Below are positions 35,789 through 45,253 of a stretch of DNA of 64,000 nt, piece by piece; position 1 is the stretch's first letter, and every line of letters begins with the position of its first letter. This stretch comes from Acidobacteriota bacterium (lineage in GTDB: Bacteria > Acidobacteriota > Terriglobia > Terriglobales > Acidobacteriaceae), in contig JAFDVQ010000004.1 of assembly GCA_018268915.1 (NCBI GenBank), positions 124,001 to 188,000 of the forward strand, in the 5' to 3' direction. The translations under genes and the position numbers were made by a program. The notes below the pieces were generated by a model. It saw only the letters and a program-made list of their open reading frames with translations. It did not search any database and was not told the origin of the DNA.

Positions 35789-37312
35789 TCACACCACCGC
35801 AGGCTCCTCCCGGTGAACCTCCGGCTCAATCTCGAATGGCACATGATCTCGCTTGCAGATCGCCTTGATCGCGGGGCGTGCGGTCATCGGTCCAGACGGG
35901 AGTCCGCCCCCGGGCATGATCCACTGACCTATTAGGAAGAAGCCGTCGAGCTTTGGAAGGGTATTCGGATACGGCTTCAAGCCGGCACCGGGCAGCATCA
36001 GCCATCCCTCCTGCGATCCCTTCCAGTTTCCGGTGTATCGGATCACGGTCGCCGGAGTGGAAACATCCACTACTTCGATCACCTTCCGAATTCCCGGCAA
36101 ATGTTTCTCTAGGACCTGAATCACCGACTCGGCAACCCGGGCCTTCTCGGCTCGGTAGAGCTGCGGTTCGTGATCGCGCAGATTCGCCCAGTATTCGTAA
36201 TTGCGCGTTGGGAGTACGGAAGTGACAGCCGTCTTGCCGGCCGGTGCGAAGGTTGGATCAAAGTGGAAAAAGCGGAAGCCCACGTGGCGGAGCCTGGTTT
36301 CAGGATCGACCGTCACCGGCGAATCCAGGATCCGCGTCAACATCGGCGGCTGATCGCTCAGGTCCCGCGCAATGCCCAAAGACACCTGGATATAGGAAGC
36401 AAACGTCTCCGCCTCGGCATAGATTCTGCGAATAGCATCGTCCACATACCTGCCGCTGAGCATGTCATAAACCGTGGCATGTCCGTCGGCAGCAGAGATC
36501 ACCCAGTCAGCCGGAATTGCCTCGCCTCCGACAAGTTGGACTCCGATTGCGCAGTCCTGTTCGACGATGACCCGCTCCACCCTCGCGTTATACCGGATTT
36601 CACCGCCGAGTTCGTCTATCTTCTCCTCAAAAAGACGAATTAACGCCTGAGACCCTCCGATGCAGTAGCCTGCATCCTGTTCGTTCATCCAGGCCAGCGA
36701 AAGCACCATCGCGATCGCCGTGAGCTTGCCCATATCTCCCGTTGAGAAGAAATCCCGCAGAAGCGGATCTGCGAAACGAACGCCATACTGCTTGCCGCTC
36801 ATCTTCCCAAGTTTCATTAGCAGCGGCATGACCGGAAGATCGCGCAGCATGTTGAACCAGTTCTCAGCCAGACCCCCCGATGGGTCGAGCAACCTGAACT
36901 TGCCAAGCGTCCGAATGGAATGAATGAAATCATTGATTGCCGCAAAGTCATCCGGAGAGCGCCGCAGCAACTCGGCCTCAAGCATGTCCGCGTTGGTATA
37001 GACACGAAGACTCTCGCCATCTTCGGTCTCAATGCGGACAAACTCATGCGGATTCACAAACGTCAGCCTGTCCAGGTCGACAAGTTCCTTCCAGACCCGG
37101 TTGAATTCGCCACCCGGTTTAGAACCAATCAGCCAGTGCAGGCATGTTTCGAAGGTGTAAGGACCGCGATGCCAGCTCATGGCAAGACCTCCCGCCATGT
37201 CATGCATCTCGAGAACCTCGACCTCGTAACCGCACTTCAGCGCATATACCGCCGCGCTTAGTCCTGCGATTCCCGCTCCAACGATGACAATCTTTTTGCC
37301 GGTGCGCTTCAT
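35789..37312 (-). CDS. FAD-dependent oxidoreductase, phytoene desaturase/CrtI-like
   Basis: A 507-residue flavoprotein. The dinucleotide-binding start KIVIVGAGIAGLSAAVYALK is followed by an acidic residue in VEVLEMHD and the family stretch GPYTFETCLHWLIGSKPG. A late 'GLKPYPNTLPKLDGFFLIGQWIMPGGGLP' type region (positions about 455-485) matches the C-terminal FAD contact of CrtI/retinol saturase enzymes. It could desaturate a carotenoid or reduce a polyprenoid; no carotenoid cluster is nearby, so a broader 'NAD(P)/FAD oxidoreductase' label is safest. No signal peptide. Confidence 0.85.
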   Translation of the reverse strand: MKRTGKKIVIVGAGIAGLSAAVYALKCGYEVEVLEMHDMAGGLAMSWHRGPYTFETCLHWLIGSKPGGEFNRVWKELVDLDRLTFVNPHEFVRIETEDGESLRVYTNADMLEAELLRRSPDDFAAINDFIHSIRTLGKFRLLDPSGGLAENWFNMLRDLPVMPLLMKLGKMSGKQYGVRFADPLLRDFFSTGDMGKLTAIAMVLSLAWMNEQDAGYCIGGSQALIRLFEEKIDELGGEIRYNARVERVIVEQDCAIGVQLVGGEAIPADWVISAADGHATVYDMLSGRYVDDAIRRIYAEAETFASYIQVSLGIARDLSDQPPMLTRILDSPVTVDPETRLRHVGFRFFHFDPTFAPAGKTAVTSVLPTRNYEYWANLRDHEPQLYRAEKARVAESVIQVLEKHLPGIRKVIEVVDVSTPATVIRYTGNWKGSQEGWLMLPGAGLKPYPNTLPKLDGFFLIGQWIMPGGGLPSGPMTARPAIKAICKRDHVPFEIEPEVHREEPAVV

Positions 37313-37460
37313 GGGGGCAAGCCTCCCTTCGCGATCTCACTGTTCGCCCGGGCGCAGCGCAGGCAGACAAACCTGAGCCTGCGCCAGGCGCGACGATGCT
37401 AGCGCGATGCATCAGGCTAAGCCGTGATACGAGTCACAACTAGGAAAGTAGAGGAAAGAG

Positions 37461-38019
37461 TCAGCTCGGCCGTAACAGCGGCGGCTCCGTGATGTGTCCG
37501 CCTAATGCTCGCAGCTCAAACGCTGGTATGTCCTGCATAGCAAGCAACAATGCGAGTTGTCCGCCATGATGGATGTCGTGCGAAAGCATGCGCCAGAGAA
37601 CCCACTGCCTCGATATCAAATAGTCGGTACCGCGGAACCGATGCGGGAACGTCCGGGCAAGATCGTCGACTGTCCACTCTCCAAGTGACCTGTAGATTGA
37701 TTCCCACCCAGCCTCAAGCCAATCCAAAAGAACCCGCGAATCATCGCTGGGCACAGCCTCCTCGACGACGTGACGAGCGCCATCTCCATCGGTGAACCAC
37801 CGCGGCACTCGTGCAAGTAGCTTGCTCAGCGTCCACCGGCTCGATACGCGATAGCCATGTGATTCTCCCCAGTGCGATGTGCCGGATCAGTTGCCCGATT
37901 GAGCGCATCTTCCCGCCAGCTTTGAACGCAAGTTGGTCCGGCGTCAGCGGAGTGACGGCACGCATCAGGCTTGTCTGGTACCCATCCCAACCATCGAAAA
38001 CCTGCGAAAGCTTCTGCAT
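37461..38019 (-). pseudogene. Frameshifted DinB-family gene
   Basis: The two ends of one DinB-like four-helix protein lie in different frames. The N-terminal part (MQKLSQVFDGWDGYQTSLMR, then GGKMRSIGQLIRHIALGR) reads from 38019; the C-terminal part (PRWFTDGDGARHVVEEAV, then WRMLSHDIHHGGQLALLLA, with the metal-binding histidines) reads from about 37820 to 37461. Joining them near 37818-37825 restores one protein of about 185 aa with a continuous ARVPRWF. One extra base, or two missing, would explain it. It may be a real pseudogene or a sequencing error. Intact DinB proteins are thiol- or metal-dependent transferases or stress proteins. Confidence 0.8.
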
Positions 38020-38028
38020 GATCGGGAC

Positions 38029-39306
38029 TCAGCCGAACACATTTCCCATGCGCCGTATCTGCGCTCCAACGCTCTCAAGCTTCTGCTCGATCCGCTCGTA
38101 ACCCCGGTCCATATGATAGACACGGTCCAGGATCGATTCGCCATCCGCCACCAGCGCGGCGAGTACGAGAGAAGCCGACGCGCGGAGATCCGAACACATT
38201 ACCGCCGCTGCGGACAACTGCGCCGGTCCCCTCACAGTCGCCGTTCGTCCGTCGACTTTGATGTTCGCTCCCATGCGCACCAGTTCCTGAACGTGCATGA
38301 AACGATTCTCAAAGATGTTCTCCTTGATAATGCTCACGCCGTCGGCCTGAGTCGTCAGAGCCATATATTGGGCCTGCATATCAGTCGGAAATCCGGGATA
38401 CTCTTCTGTCGAAATATCGGCAGCCTTGAGCTTCCCATCGCTGCGGACACGGACTGCATCCTTGCCGAGTACCTCCATCTTTGCTCCAGCCTCATCGAGT
38501 TTAGAGATCACTGCGCCTAGATGGTCCGGATTGCAATCTGAAATCGTAATGTCGCCACCCGTGATCGCTCCGGCAATCAGAAGCGTTCCCCCCTCAATGC
38601 GATCGGGATTGATGCGATAATGTGCGGCCCCAAGGCTCGTCACACCCTGCACTCGAATCGTCGAAGTGCCAGCGCCCTCGATCTTCGCCCCCATCGCGAT
38701 AAGGAGGGCAGCCAGATCGCATACCTCAGGCTCGCGCGCGCAATTCTCCATCAGCGTTTCGCCATCTGCAAGCACCGCTGCCATCAGCAGGTCTTCCGTT
38801 CCCGTCACTGTGATCTTGTCGAAGACAATATGTGCGCCCCTCAGCTTGTCCGCTCGCGCCTCCAGATAGCCGTGTTCCTGCGCAATCGTCGCACCCATCT
38901 TCTCGAGTCCCTTGATGTGCAAGTCGATCGGCCGTCCTCCGATGGCGCACCCCCCCGGCATCGCCACCCTCGCAACACCGGCTCGCGCCACCAACGGGCC
39001 CAGCACAAGCGAGCTTGCCCGCATCGTCTTGACGATTTCGTACTTCGCCTCGGGATTCGACAGGCTTCTGAAACTGATGCGCGTACGATGGTCATCGCTT
39101 CCGGTGCCAAGCTCGACCTCTGCTCCCATTGCTACAAGCAGTTTTCGCTCCGTCTCGATGTCGCGGACGTCAGGAATATTCTCGAGGACCACTTCCTGCT
39201 CAGTCAGGATCGCCGCCGCCATGCAGGGCAGGGCAGAGTTCTTGGCTCCCGATATGCGAACTGTACCTACCAGCGGATTCCCGCCGCGAATCACGAATTT
39301 GTCCAT
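38029..39306 (-). CDS. murA: UDP-N-acetylglucosamine 1-carboxyvinyltransferase
   Basis: A 425-residue enzyme that transfers enolpyruvate from PEP to UDP-GlcNAc, the first committed step of peptidoglycan synthesis and the target of fosfomycin. It starts MDKFVIRGGNPLVGTVRISG and has the K-N pair in AKNSALP. The catalytic cysteine is Cys120 in MPGGCAIGGRP, so it is of the fosfomycin-sensitive Cys type; whether it is sensitive in the cell is not shown. ATG 39306 is chosen over an in-frame start at 39366. The gene ends 10 bases from the DinB pseudogene and lies in the same direction. Confidence 0.96.
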   Translation of the reverse strand: MDKFVIRGGNPLVGTVRISGAKNSALPCMAAAILTEQEVVLENIPDVRDIETERKLLVAMGAEVELGTGSDDHRTRISFRSLSNPEAKYEIVKTMRASSLVLGPLVARAGVARVAMPGGCAIGGRPIDLHIKGLEKMGATIAQEHGYLEARADKLRGAHIVFDKITVTGTEDLLMAAVLADGETLMENCAREPEVCDLAALLIAMGAKIEGAGTSTIRVQGVTSLGAAHYRINPDRIEGGTLLIAGAITGGDITISDCNPDHLGAVISKLDEAGAKMEVLGKDAVRVRSDGKLKAADISTEEYPGFPTDMQAQYMALTTQADGVSIIKENIFENRFMHVQELVRMGANIKVDGRTATVRGPAQLSAAAVMCSDLRASASLVLAALVADGESILDRVYHMDRGYERIEQKLESVGAQIRRMGNVFG

Positions 39307-39449
39307 GCGAAAGTTGCTGTCTCCGTACTGTCCCAGTCTAATCGGCTCGCATTCCCATAGGCTCATGGAAAGAGCCGAGGTGTTAATGGTGTTGACTCCT
39401 GAGATTGTGCGAGGAAGCCGGTGCCTGTCCCGGTCGAGTTAGCCAGGGC

Positions 39450-40118
39450 TCATTGCGAATGCTTCGCAATCCACTGATCAGAACCGATCACCGCTGCCAG
39501 CCAAACGGCACCTGCAAAGTATCCTCCAGCCACATCGCTGGGGAAGTGCGCCCCGAGGTACACCCGGCTGACGCCAATCCCGGCGACCATCATCATCGCT
39601 CCGATCGTCAGTGCCGTCTTTGCCCACATGCCAGGCAATCTGCCCTCTGCCTTGTAGACGATGATTCCGTACATTACGATCGCCAGCACGGAGTGCCCGC
39701 TCGGGAAAGAAAAGCTGTGCTCGTGCACAAGAGCCCACGGCACGTCCGGCCGCAAGCGCTTGAAGTGCAGCTTCATCACCTCGTCTAGCGCGACCCCGCC
39801 CAGAGCTGCGGCCGCAACAAGGATCGCGTCGTCCCTGCGCTTCAGCCACCACATCAATCCCGCTGCTAAAGTAACGATTGGAACGAGCGCGTATGGCGAT
39901 CCTATCCAGCTCAGCCCGCGCATCAGCTCCGTCAAAGTCGGCCCCGTAAAACTGTGCACCCAACTCTGAATTGCCAGATCGTGACGTTCGAAAGAGTCCT
40001 TCAGAATCTCGTCATGCAGCATTACCAGGCCCGCTGTTGACACCAGCGTCACAGTGAACCCTACCAGCAATAGCGCCGCGAATAGCTTCCGTTTGCGCAA
40101 AGAACGCATCAGCCGCAA
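39450..40118 (-). CDS. PAP2-family membrane phosphatase
   Basis: A 222-residue polytopic membrane protein with the three phosphatase motifs: KRLRPDVPW, SFPSGHSVL and SRVYLGAHFPSDV (with the catalytic His and Asp). The first helix is LLLVGFTVTLVSTAGLVML. Family members dephosphorylate undecaprenyl pyrophosphate, phosphatidic acid or phosphatidylglycerophosphate. The neighbouring murA makes a lipid-carrier role attractive, but the substrate cannot be read from sequence. It runs in the same direction as murA, 84 bases upstream of the longest murA frame. Confidence 0.9.
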   Translation of the reverse strand: MRLMRSLRKRKLFAALLLVGFTVTLVSTAGLVMLHDEILKDSFERHDLAIQSWVHSFTGPTLTELMRGLSWIGSPYALVPIVTLAAGLMWWLKRRDDAILVAAAALGGVALDEVMKLHFKRLRPDVPWALVHEHSFSFPSGHSVLAIVMYGIIVYKAEGRLPGMWAKTALTIGAMMMVAGIGVSRVYLGAHFPSDVAGGYFAGAVWLAAVIGSDQWIAKHSQ

Positions 40119-40289
40119 GGTATCACAGCAATCCTGCTAGGCCGTTTCCGCTTCCAGCAGTTCTCACTCAAGCTCTTCAGATTGGATTCGAGGCCTCCGA
40201 TTCACTCGTCACAAATCCATTTACTTCCCTTGCACTTCGACAACAGAGCGGCATATCCTCATGTCGAAGTAACAGGGGAGACAAAAAGC

Positions 40290-40619
40290 TTGACTGGCCG
40301 CATCGAACTGCCCCAGGGAACCGTAGACCTCTTGATCCTTCGAACTCTATTGACCGGTCCTCAGCACGGCTGGGCAATCTCTGAGCGCGTGCAGCAAGTC
40401 TCGAGCGAAGTCCTGAGCATTCAGCAGGGCTCTCTCTATCCGGCCCTGCACCGGCTCGAGCGTCGCGGTTGGATCAAGGCCAAATGGGGAACCTCCGACA
40501 ACAATCGCCGTGCCAAGTACTACGAGCTCACTCGCGCCGGCCACAAGCAGCTTGAAGCCGAGACCGAAGCGTGGCGCAAGCTCTCCATCGCAGTCGAACA
40601 GGTGCTGGAAGGAGCATAG
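40290..40619 (+). CDS. PadR-family transcriptional regulator
   Basis: A 109-residue winged-helix repressor of the PadR type. The core is LPQGTVDLLILRTLLTGPQHGW, then SIQQGSLYPALHRLERRGWIKA and KYYELTRAGHKQLEAE, the recognition helix and the wing. The start is a TTG at 40290, ten bases behind GGGGAG, because no in-frame ATG gives a family-like N-terminus. It lies 3 bases upstream of ADOP 2 and is almost certainly cotranscribed with it; PadR-ADOP pairs are common in Acidobacteria. It probably represses its own unit in answer to a small molecule. Confidence 0.9.
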   Translation: MTGRIELPQGTVDLLILRTLLTGPQHGWAISERVQQVSSEVLSIQQGSLYPALHRLERRGWIKAKWGTSDNNRRAKYYELTRAGHKQLEAETEAWRKLSIAVEQVLEGA

Positions 40620-40622
40620 GTC

Positions 40623-43280
40623 ATGCTCGACGACCTTCGATATCGCGCCCGCGCTCTCCTCCATCACAACGAGGTCGAGAGCGAACTCGACGAAGAACTC
40701 CGCTTCCACTTCGATCGCGAAGTTCAGAAGCACATTGCCCGGGGTATGTCACATGAGCAAGCCAGGAGGGCCGCACGCATGGAATTTGGAGGACAGGAAC
40801 AGATCAAAGAAGACTGCCGCGAAGCAAGGGGCACCAGCTTCATCGAATTGACCCTCGACGACGCGAAGTACGCTATCCGTCAGCTTATAGGCAACCCCAC
40901 CTTCTCCGTAGTCATGATCCTCACGCTTGCGCTGAGCATCGGCGCCAACAGCGCAATCTTCAGCGTCATCAACGGCGTTCTCCTCAAGCGCCTTCCATAT
41001 CCTGAGCCCGAGCGCCTCGTACGGATCTTCCTGTCCAACAATGAATACCCGAAGTTCCCACTCAATCCCTGGGACTTTCTGGACTTCCGCGCCCGCAACC
41101 ATTCCTTCGATGCCATAGCCGCCTTTACTCGCGGAGATGTTCAGCTCTCCGGCGAAGGCGAACCTGTCAAACTGAACGGCTTTGGCATCACCTCCGGCTA
41201 CTTCCGCGTGCTTGGCTTGCGGCCGCAACTGGGGCGCGAATTCGACTTCAACGCGGAGATTCCCGGCAATGGGCTTCAAGTTGTCATCAGCGATCGTCTG
41301 TGGCGCACTCGCTTCGGCGCAGAGCCCAACATCATCGGCCGTAAGATCACGATGAACATGCAGCCTTTCGTCATCATCGGCGTAATGCCAGCTGGAACAG
41401 AGCATCCCGGCAACGAATACCACTCTGTCGCCTATGGTGAAAGCGTCGATGTGTGGTGGCCATTCTCCTTCGCAGGCAATTCGAACTTTCGCGGTTCGCA
41501 CTACATCGAGGGTATCGGCCGCCTCAAATCTGATGTCAGCACCGAACGTGCCTTAGCCGAGATGAACGCAATCATGTCTCAGCTCGGTCGCGAGCATCCG
41601 GACGGCGACTCAGGGTGGCGTGTCCTCGTCATACCGCTCTACAGCGAGGTTGTAGGCGCCAGTCGTCAGATGCTCCTCGTCCTTCTCGGCGCTGTCGGGA
41701 TTGTTCTCCTCATCGCCTGCGCCAATGCCGCCAATCTCCTCATGGCGCGCGCTTCTGCCCGGCAGCGCGAAATCTCTGTCCGCCTCGCGATGGGTGCCCC
41801 GCGCCTGCGTGTCGTTCGCCAGCTCCTCACTGAGAGCCTCGTGCTCTCCTGTCTTGGAGGAACGGTCGGTCTGCTGATCGCCTTCGCTGGTGTCCGCGCT
41901 CTGGTTGCATTGCTGCCCGCCGACTTTCCTCGTGCCAACGACATTCACGTAAGCTGGCCCGTCCTTCTCTTCACTCTCGCAGTCAGTTTGGCAACTGGGA
42001 TTCTCTTCGGATTGGTTCCGGCCTTCCAGGCATCACGAACGGACCCCAAAGACGGCCTCCAGAAAGCCACTAGGGGCACAACAGCAGGAAAGCATCAGAA
42101 CCGGCTCCGCAATGCTCTCGTTATGGCTGAGGTAGGTCTTGCCTCTGTGCTCCTTATCGGCGCGGGTCTAATGCTCCGTACTTTTCTCAACCTGCTTCAT
42201 CTCGATCCGGGCTTTAAGCAGGATCACCTTCTTACCGCAAGCCTTTCGCTGCCTCATGCGCAGTACCAGAAGAGCGGGCAGGTCGCCGCCTTCTACGAGC
42301 GCCTCACCGCATCGCTCAGCACATTGCCCGGCGTAGAGAGCGTCGGCGCCGGCAGCGACCTCCCCTGGACCGGCTATGACGAAAATTCCGGCTTGAACAT
42401 CGAGGGCCGAAAGCCGTCACCCGGCGAAGGATTCCACGCGCGCTATCACATGGCCACGCCCGGTTATTTCAAAGCCATGGGCATACCTCTCCTGCAGGGT
42501 CGATTCTTCACGCCAGCAGACAAAGATGGCTCCTTCCAGGCAGTCATCATCAATCACGCCATGGCTCAAAAATACTGGCCTGGTCAGGACGCCGTCGGCA
42601 AGCGCTTGTCCTTCGAGGACAACCCTAAAAAGGATTCTGATTGGTTGCGCGTCGTAGGAGTGGTTGGCGACGTAAAGGATCAACCGAATAGCCCCTCGGC
42701 GGAACCGGCATTCTGGTGGCCAGAGAATCAGCAAGCGCAGCCCGACATGTCACTCGCAATCCGCACCAGCTCTGATCCGCGTCAGGCGATCGATGCGTTG
42801 CGTCAAGCTGTGCGCGAACAAGATCCCAGTCTCGCCGTCGCAGACATCAAGCTCATGAACGAAGTAGCGGACTCGTCCATCTCTACCCCGCGCTTCACCT
42901 TCGCGCTTGTTGGCTTATTTGCTGGTCTCGCGATCATCCTTGCGGCGATTGGCGCTTACGGCGTCATCTCCTACACCGTCGGGCAGCGAGCATCCGAATT
43001 CGGCTTGCGCGTTGCTCTCGGTGCTAAACGCGGAGATCTCCTGCGAATGGTGTTGGCACAGAGCGCGAAGCTGGCGATTCCCGGGACAATCATCGGAGTC
43101 ATCCTGGCAATGAGCCTTGGGCACGTAGTGCGCGGACTGGTCTATCAGGTAAGCCCCACAGATCCAGCCATCATGTCCGCGGTTGTTCTTCTCGTCTTGT
43201 TTGTCGCGCTACTTGCGTCGTATGTGCCCGCAAGAAGGGCGGCAGCAACCGATCCAATGACCACCCTGCGTACTGACTAA
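40623..43280 (+). CDS. ADOP 2: MacB/FtsX-type permease with N-terminal prefix
   Basis: An 885-residue ADOP. Unlike ADOP 1 and 3 it begins with a soluble prefix of about 80 residues (VESELDEELRFHFDREVQ, then GMSHEQARRAARMEFGG), known as the ABC transporter permease prefix. Two MacB_PCD/FtsX units follow; the first membrane helix is IGNPTFSVVMILTLALSIGA, and the end is VPARRAAATDPMTTLRTD. It is fused by position to a PadR regulator (3-base gap) and has GGAG before its ATG. No ATPase is adjacent. Whether ADOPs act with a distant MacB-type ATPase is unknown. Confidence 0.92.
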   Translation: MLDDLRYRARALLHHNEVESELDEELRFHFDREVQKHIARGMSHEQARRAARMEFGGQEQIKEDCREARGTSFIELTLDDAKYAIRQLIGNPTFSVVMILTLALSIGANSAIFSVINGVLLKRLPYPEPERLVRIFLSNNEYPKFPLNPWDFLDFRARNHSFDAIAAFTRGDVQLSGEGEPVKLNGFGITSGYFRVLGLRPQLGREFDFNAEIPGNGLQVVISDRLWRTRFGAEPNIIGRKITMNMQPFVIIGVMPAGTEHPGNEYHSVAYGESVDVWWPFSFAGNSNFRGSHYIEGIGRLKSDVSTERALAEMNAIMSQLGREHPDGDSGWRVLVIPLYSEVVGASRQMLLVLLGAVGIVLLIACANAANLLMARASARQREISVRLAMGAPRLRVVRQLLTESLVLSCLGGTVGLLIAFAGVRALVALLPADFPRANDIHVSWPVLLFTLAVSLATGILFGLVPAFQASRTDPKDGLQKATRGTTAGKHQNRLRNALVMAEVGLASVLLIGAGLMLRTFLNLLHLDPGFKQDHLLTASLSLPHAQYQKSGQVAAFYERLTASLSTLPGVESVGAGSDLPWTGYDENSGLNIEGRKPSPGEGFHARYHMATPGYFKAMGIPLLQGRFFTPADKDGSFQAVIINHAMAQKYWPGQDAVGKRLSFEDNPKKDSDWLRVVGVVGDVKDQPNSPSAEPAFWWPENQQAQPDMSLAIRTSSDPRQAIDALRQAVREQDPSLAVADIKLMNEVADSSISTPRFTFALVGLFAGLAIILAAIGAYGVISYTVGQRASEFGLRVALGAKRGDLLRMVLAQSAKLAIPGTIIGVILAMSLGHVVRGLVYQVSPTDPAIMSAVVLLVLFVALLASYVPARRAAATDPMTTLRTD

Positions 43281-43620
43281 ACAATCCAGGTTTGGCAAGC
43301 GAAAACCTCAGGGGTTGAAGACAGCGGAGCTGCCAGTCTTCGGCCGATCGCTCTTTGCGATCCGTAGATGCTTTCCCCTGCAGAGTCGCTCAGAATCGCG
43401 ATCGCAGGAGATGGAAGAGGTGGTGCACATGCTGGAGGGGCAGCGCGAGCTGGATCCAAAGCAGCATTCTGGCGAATGCTCGAACCTGATCGACCGGCTG
43501 GTCATTGCGACTGCAAGGGATCCAGCGATCTGGGTAAGTATGCAACCGCTGGCCTGCAACTTCGACAGAGATCTGGCTCGCTGTGCAATGGGAACAGTGT
43601 GGCATCTCTACTCCTGAGAG
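43281..43620. other. Intergenic region without a supported gene
   Basis: Several short open frames cover this gap on both strands, but none shows domain features, good start signals or codon bias that would set it apart. A weak 6-bp inverted repeat (AGGTTT/AAACCT) lies just after the ADOP 2 stop. It may hold remnants of a former gene. Confidence 0.5.
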
Positions 43621-43857
43621 CTATCTCTTGTGTGACCGGCGGGTCGGAGCAGACTTGAGAAAGGCCGCGGCCAGATTCAATGTTGTAAGACCGATCAAGA
43701 CGCCGATGAGCGCACCTGCTCTATGAAGTGAGAGATTCGGTCCACTTCGAAATGCGATGACGGTGATGAGTGTCGGCACTGCAAGAAGAAAAACCTCAAC
43801 TAGCCAGAATGCGGCCCAGTCAAGGCCTTCAAGTCCGAATTTTCTTCGGCGGGCCAT
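43621..43857 (-). CDS. Small membrane protein (78 aa)
   Basis: A 78-residue protein with two clear hydrophobic helices (WAAFWLVEVFLLAVPTLITV and AGALIGVLIGLTTLNLAAAF) between a basic start (MARRRKFGLEG) and a basic end (APTRRSHKR). The layout is that of a small inner-membrane protein with both ends inside. I do not recognise the family. It lies alone downstream, in the same direction, of the amidohydrolase gene. Confidence 0.6.
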   Translation of the reverse strand: MARRRKFGLEGLDWAAFWLVEVFLLAVPTLITVIAFRSGPNLSLHRAGALIGVLIGLTTLNLAAAFLKSAPTRRSHKR

Positions 43858-44085
43858 AAGTCTAGCGATTGACGCTCAGTGTAGGAATGAGAACGACTGG
43901 ATAGATCGCCCTAAAGTTTCTAAATCCGGAAAAGAGGTAACGATTACTCGTTCCAAGTTGCCGCTGTCGATACCGTTTGTAGTCATGCAAAAAAAGTCAA
44001 AATATTGTTGCATGGTCGGCAAGATCATGCCGGCGCATTCACCGACGCACAAGCGCACGCGAACTTATGCGCAAGCATGAAGCTG

Positions 44086-45030
44086 CTAGCCCAGCTTATA
44101 GAATTTTGCCGCGTTGTTATAGAAGATGTCCCTCTTCTCATCCCGGCTGAGGAATGGCGCCGATGTAACTGCTTCGACGGCCATTGCGATCCCCTCCGGC
44201 CAATACATCTGGTCTGTGCCGAACATCAAACGCTTTCCAAAGCCGGCTCTCATCAAAGCTTCGAAGTAGTGATGAAATTCAGCCCGCGGCAGCAACCAGT
44301 TGATAGCGCCCAGATCCGCATTGACTTGCGGATAATGGAAAAGGGTCGAGATCGTGTTATCCAGATAGGGCCAGCCTGCATGCATCAGATTGAGGCGGAG
44401 CTTCGGATAGCGATTCAGTGTTTCTTCGACCAGAATTGGATCTCCAAGGCGGGCGCGCGCCTTTCGGCAACAAGGATCGAACGACATCCCCGGTGGCATG
44501 GTGCCAGTGTGCAGCGCAACCGGAATGTCCAGCTCTTCTGCAAGAGCCAGGTACGCAGCGTATTTCGGATCGTCGAGTGTCAGTCCGGCATATTGAGTCG
44601 TCACCTCGCCCAATACTTTGAGCCGTCCTTCTTTAAACGCGCTTCTCAACAGGTTCAAATCGGGCAGGGGAGTGTCTTCCGATCCACGCACGCCGGCTCC
44701 AGGAATGATTCGGCTTGGATCGGCATCATGCCATGACAGAGCAGCCGCAATGCGATCTCCATCGCCCCCGCTGACGATCCCCTTTACGATATTCAGACGC
44801 TTCATCTCAGCGAGACATGCGGCTCGGTGAGCTGCGCCGTTCTTCAGCTGTACTGCCTTTCCGGTCGCAGGGTTGATGGCAGCGGGGATCGGCATGTCAT
44901 CGGGGTATGCATGCAAGTGCACGTCGATAATCTGCTGTTGGTCGTCTGCCCCTGATATTGCTGACGGGATGAGGCTCAATGCAACAGAGCTCGAGCCAAG
45001 CTGTAGGAATTGCCTGCGGTTGATAGACAT
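44086..45030 (-). CDS. Tat-exported amidohydrolase (amidohydrolase 2 family)
   Basis: A 314-residue TIM-barrel metal hydrolase. The N-terminus MSINRRQFLQLGSSSVALSL carries a twin-arginine Tat signal, so the enzyme is folded before export. The barrel opens with IIDVHLHAYPDD (the metal-binding HxH), includes IPVALHTGTMPPG and LRLNLMHAGWPYLDN (further His ligands) and MFGTDQMYW (Asp). These fit amidohydrolase 2, which includes decarboxylases and lactonases. It is divergent from the rhamnosidase gene. The substrate is unknown; a plant-derived aromatic or sugar lactone is possible. Confidence 0.87.
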   Translation of the reverse strand: MSINRRQFLQLGSSSVALSLIPSAISGADDQQQIIDVHLHAYPDDMPIPAAINPATGKAVQLKNGAAHRAACLAEMKRLNIVKGIVSGGDGDRIAAALSWHDADPSRIIPGAGVRGSEDTPLPDLNLLRSAFKEGRLKVLGEVTTQYAGLTLDDPKYAAYLALAEELDIPVALHTGTMPPGMSFDPCCRKARARLGDPILVEETLNRYPKLRLNLMHAGWPYLDNTISTLFHYPQVNADLGAINWLLPRAEFHHYFEALMRAGFGKRLMFGTDQMYWPEGIAMAVEAVTSAPFLSRDEKRDIFYNNAAKFYKLG

Positions 45031-45253
45031 GGGGAAACTCTCTACGGAGAGTACAGGACATTGCTTGATACGGGCAATCAGCAGAGAACCTGCCTTTCCT
45101 TTTGCATCATGACGAAGAAGGACTCGCGTTCAGGATGAAATGCTCTTCACTCTTCCGTGGAACCAGAACAAGTTGATGAACGAGGCTTGGGCTGTGAGAA
45201 TGGGTGGGTTGCGAGTTCAAGCTGGAGAACTGCTTGTGAATTTTTTTCGACCG

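Noticed and set aside
43308..43658. Several short overlapping frames on both strands after ADOP 2
   Set aside because: None has a recognisable domain, start signal or clear codon bias. Mutual overlap on both strands suggests chance open frames.
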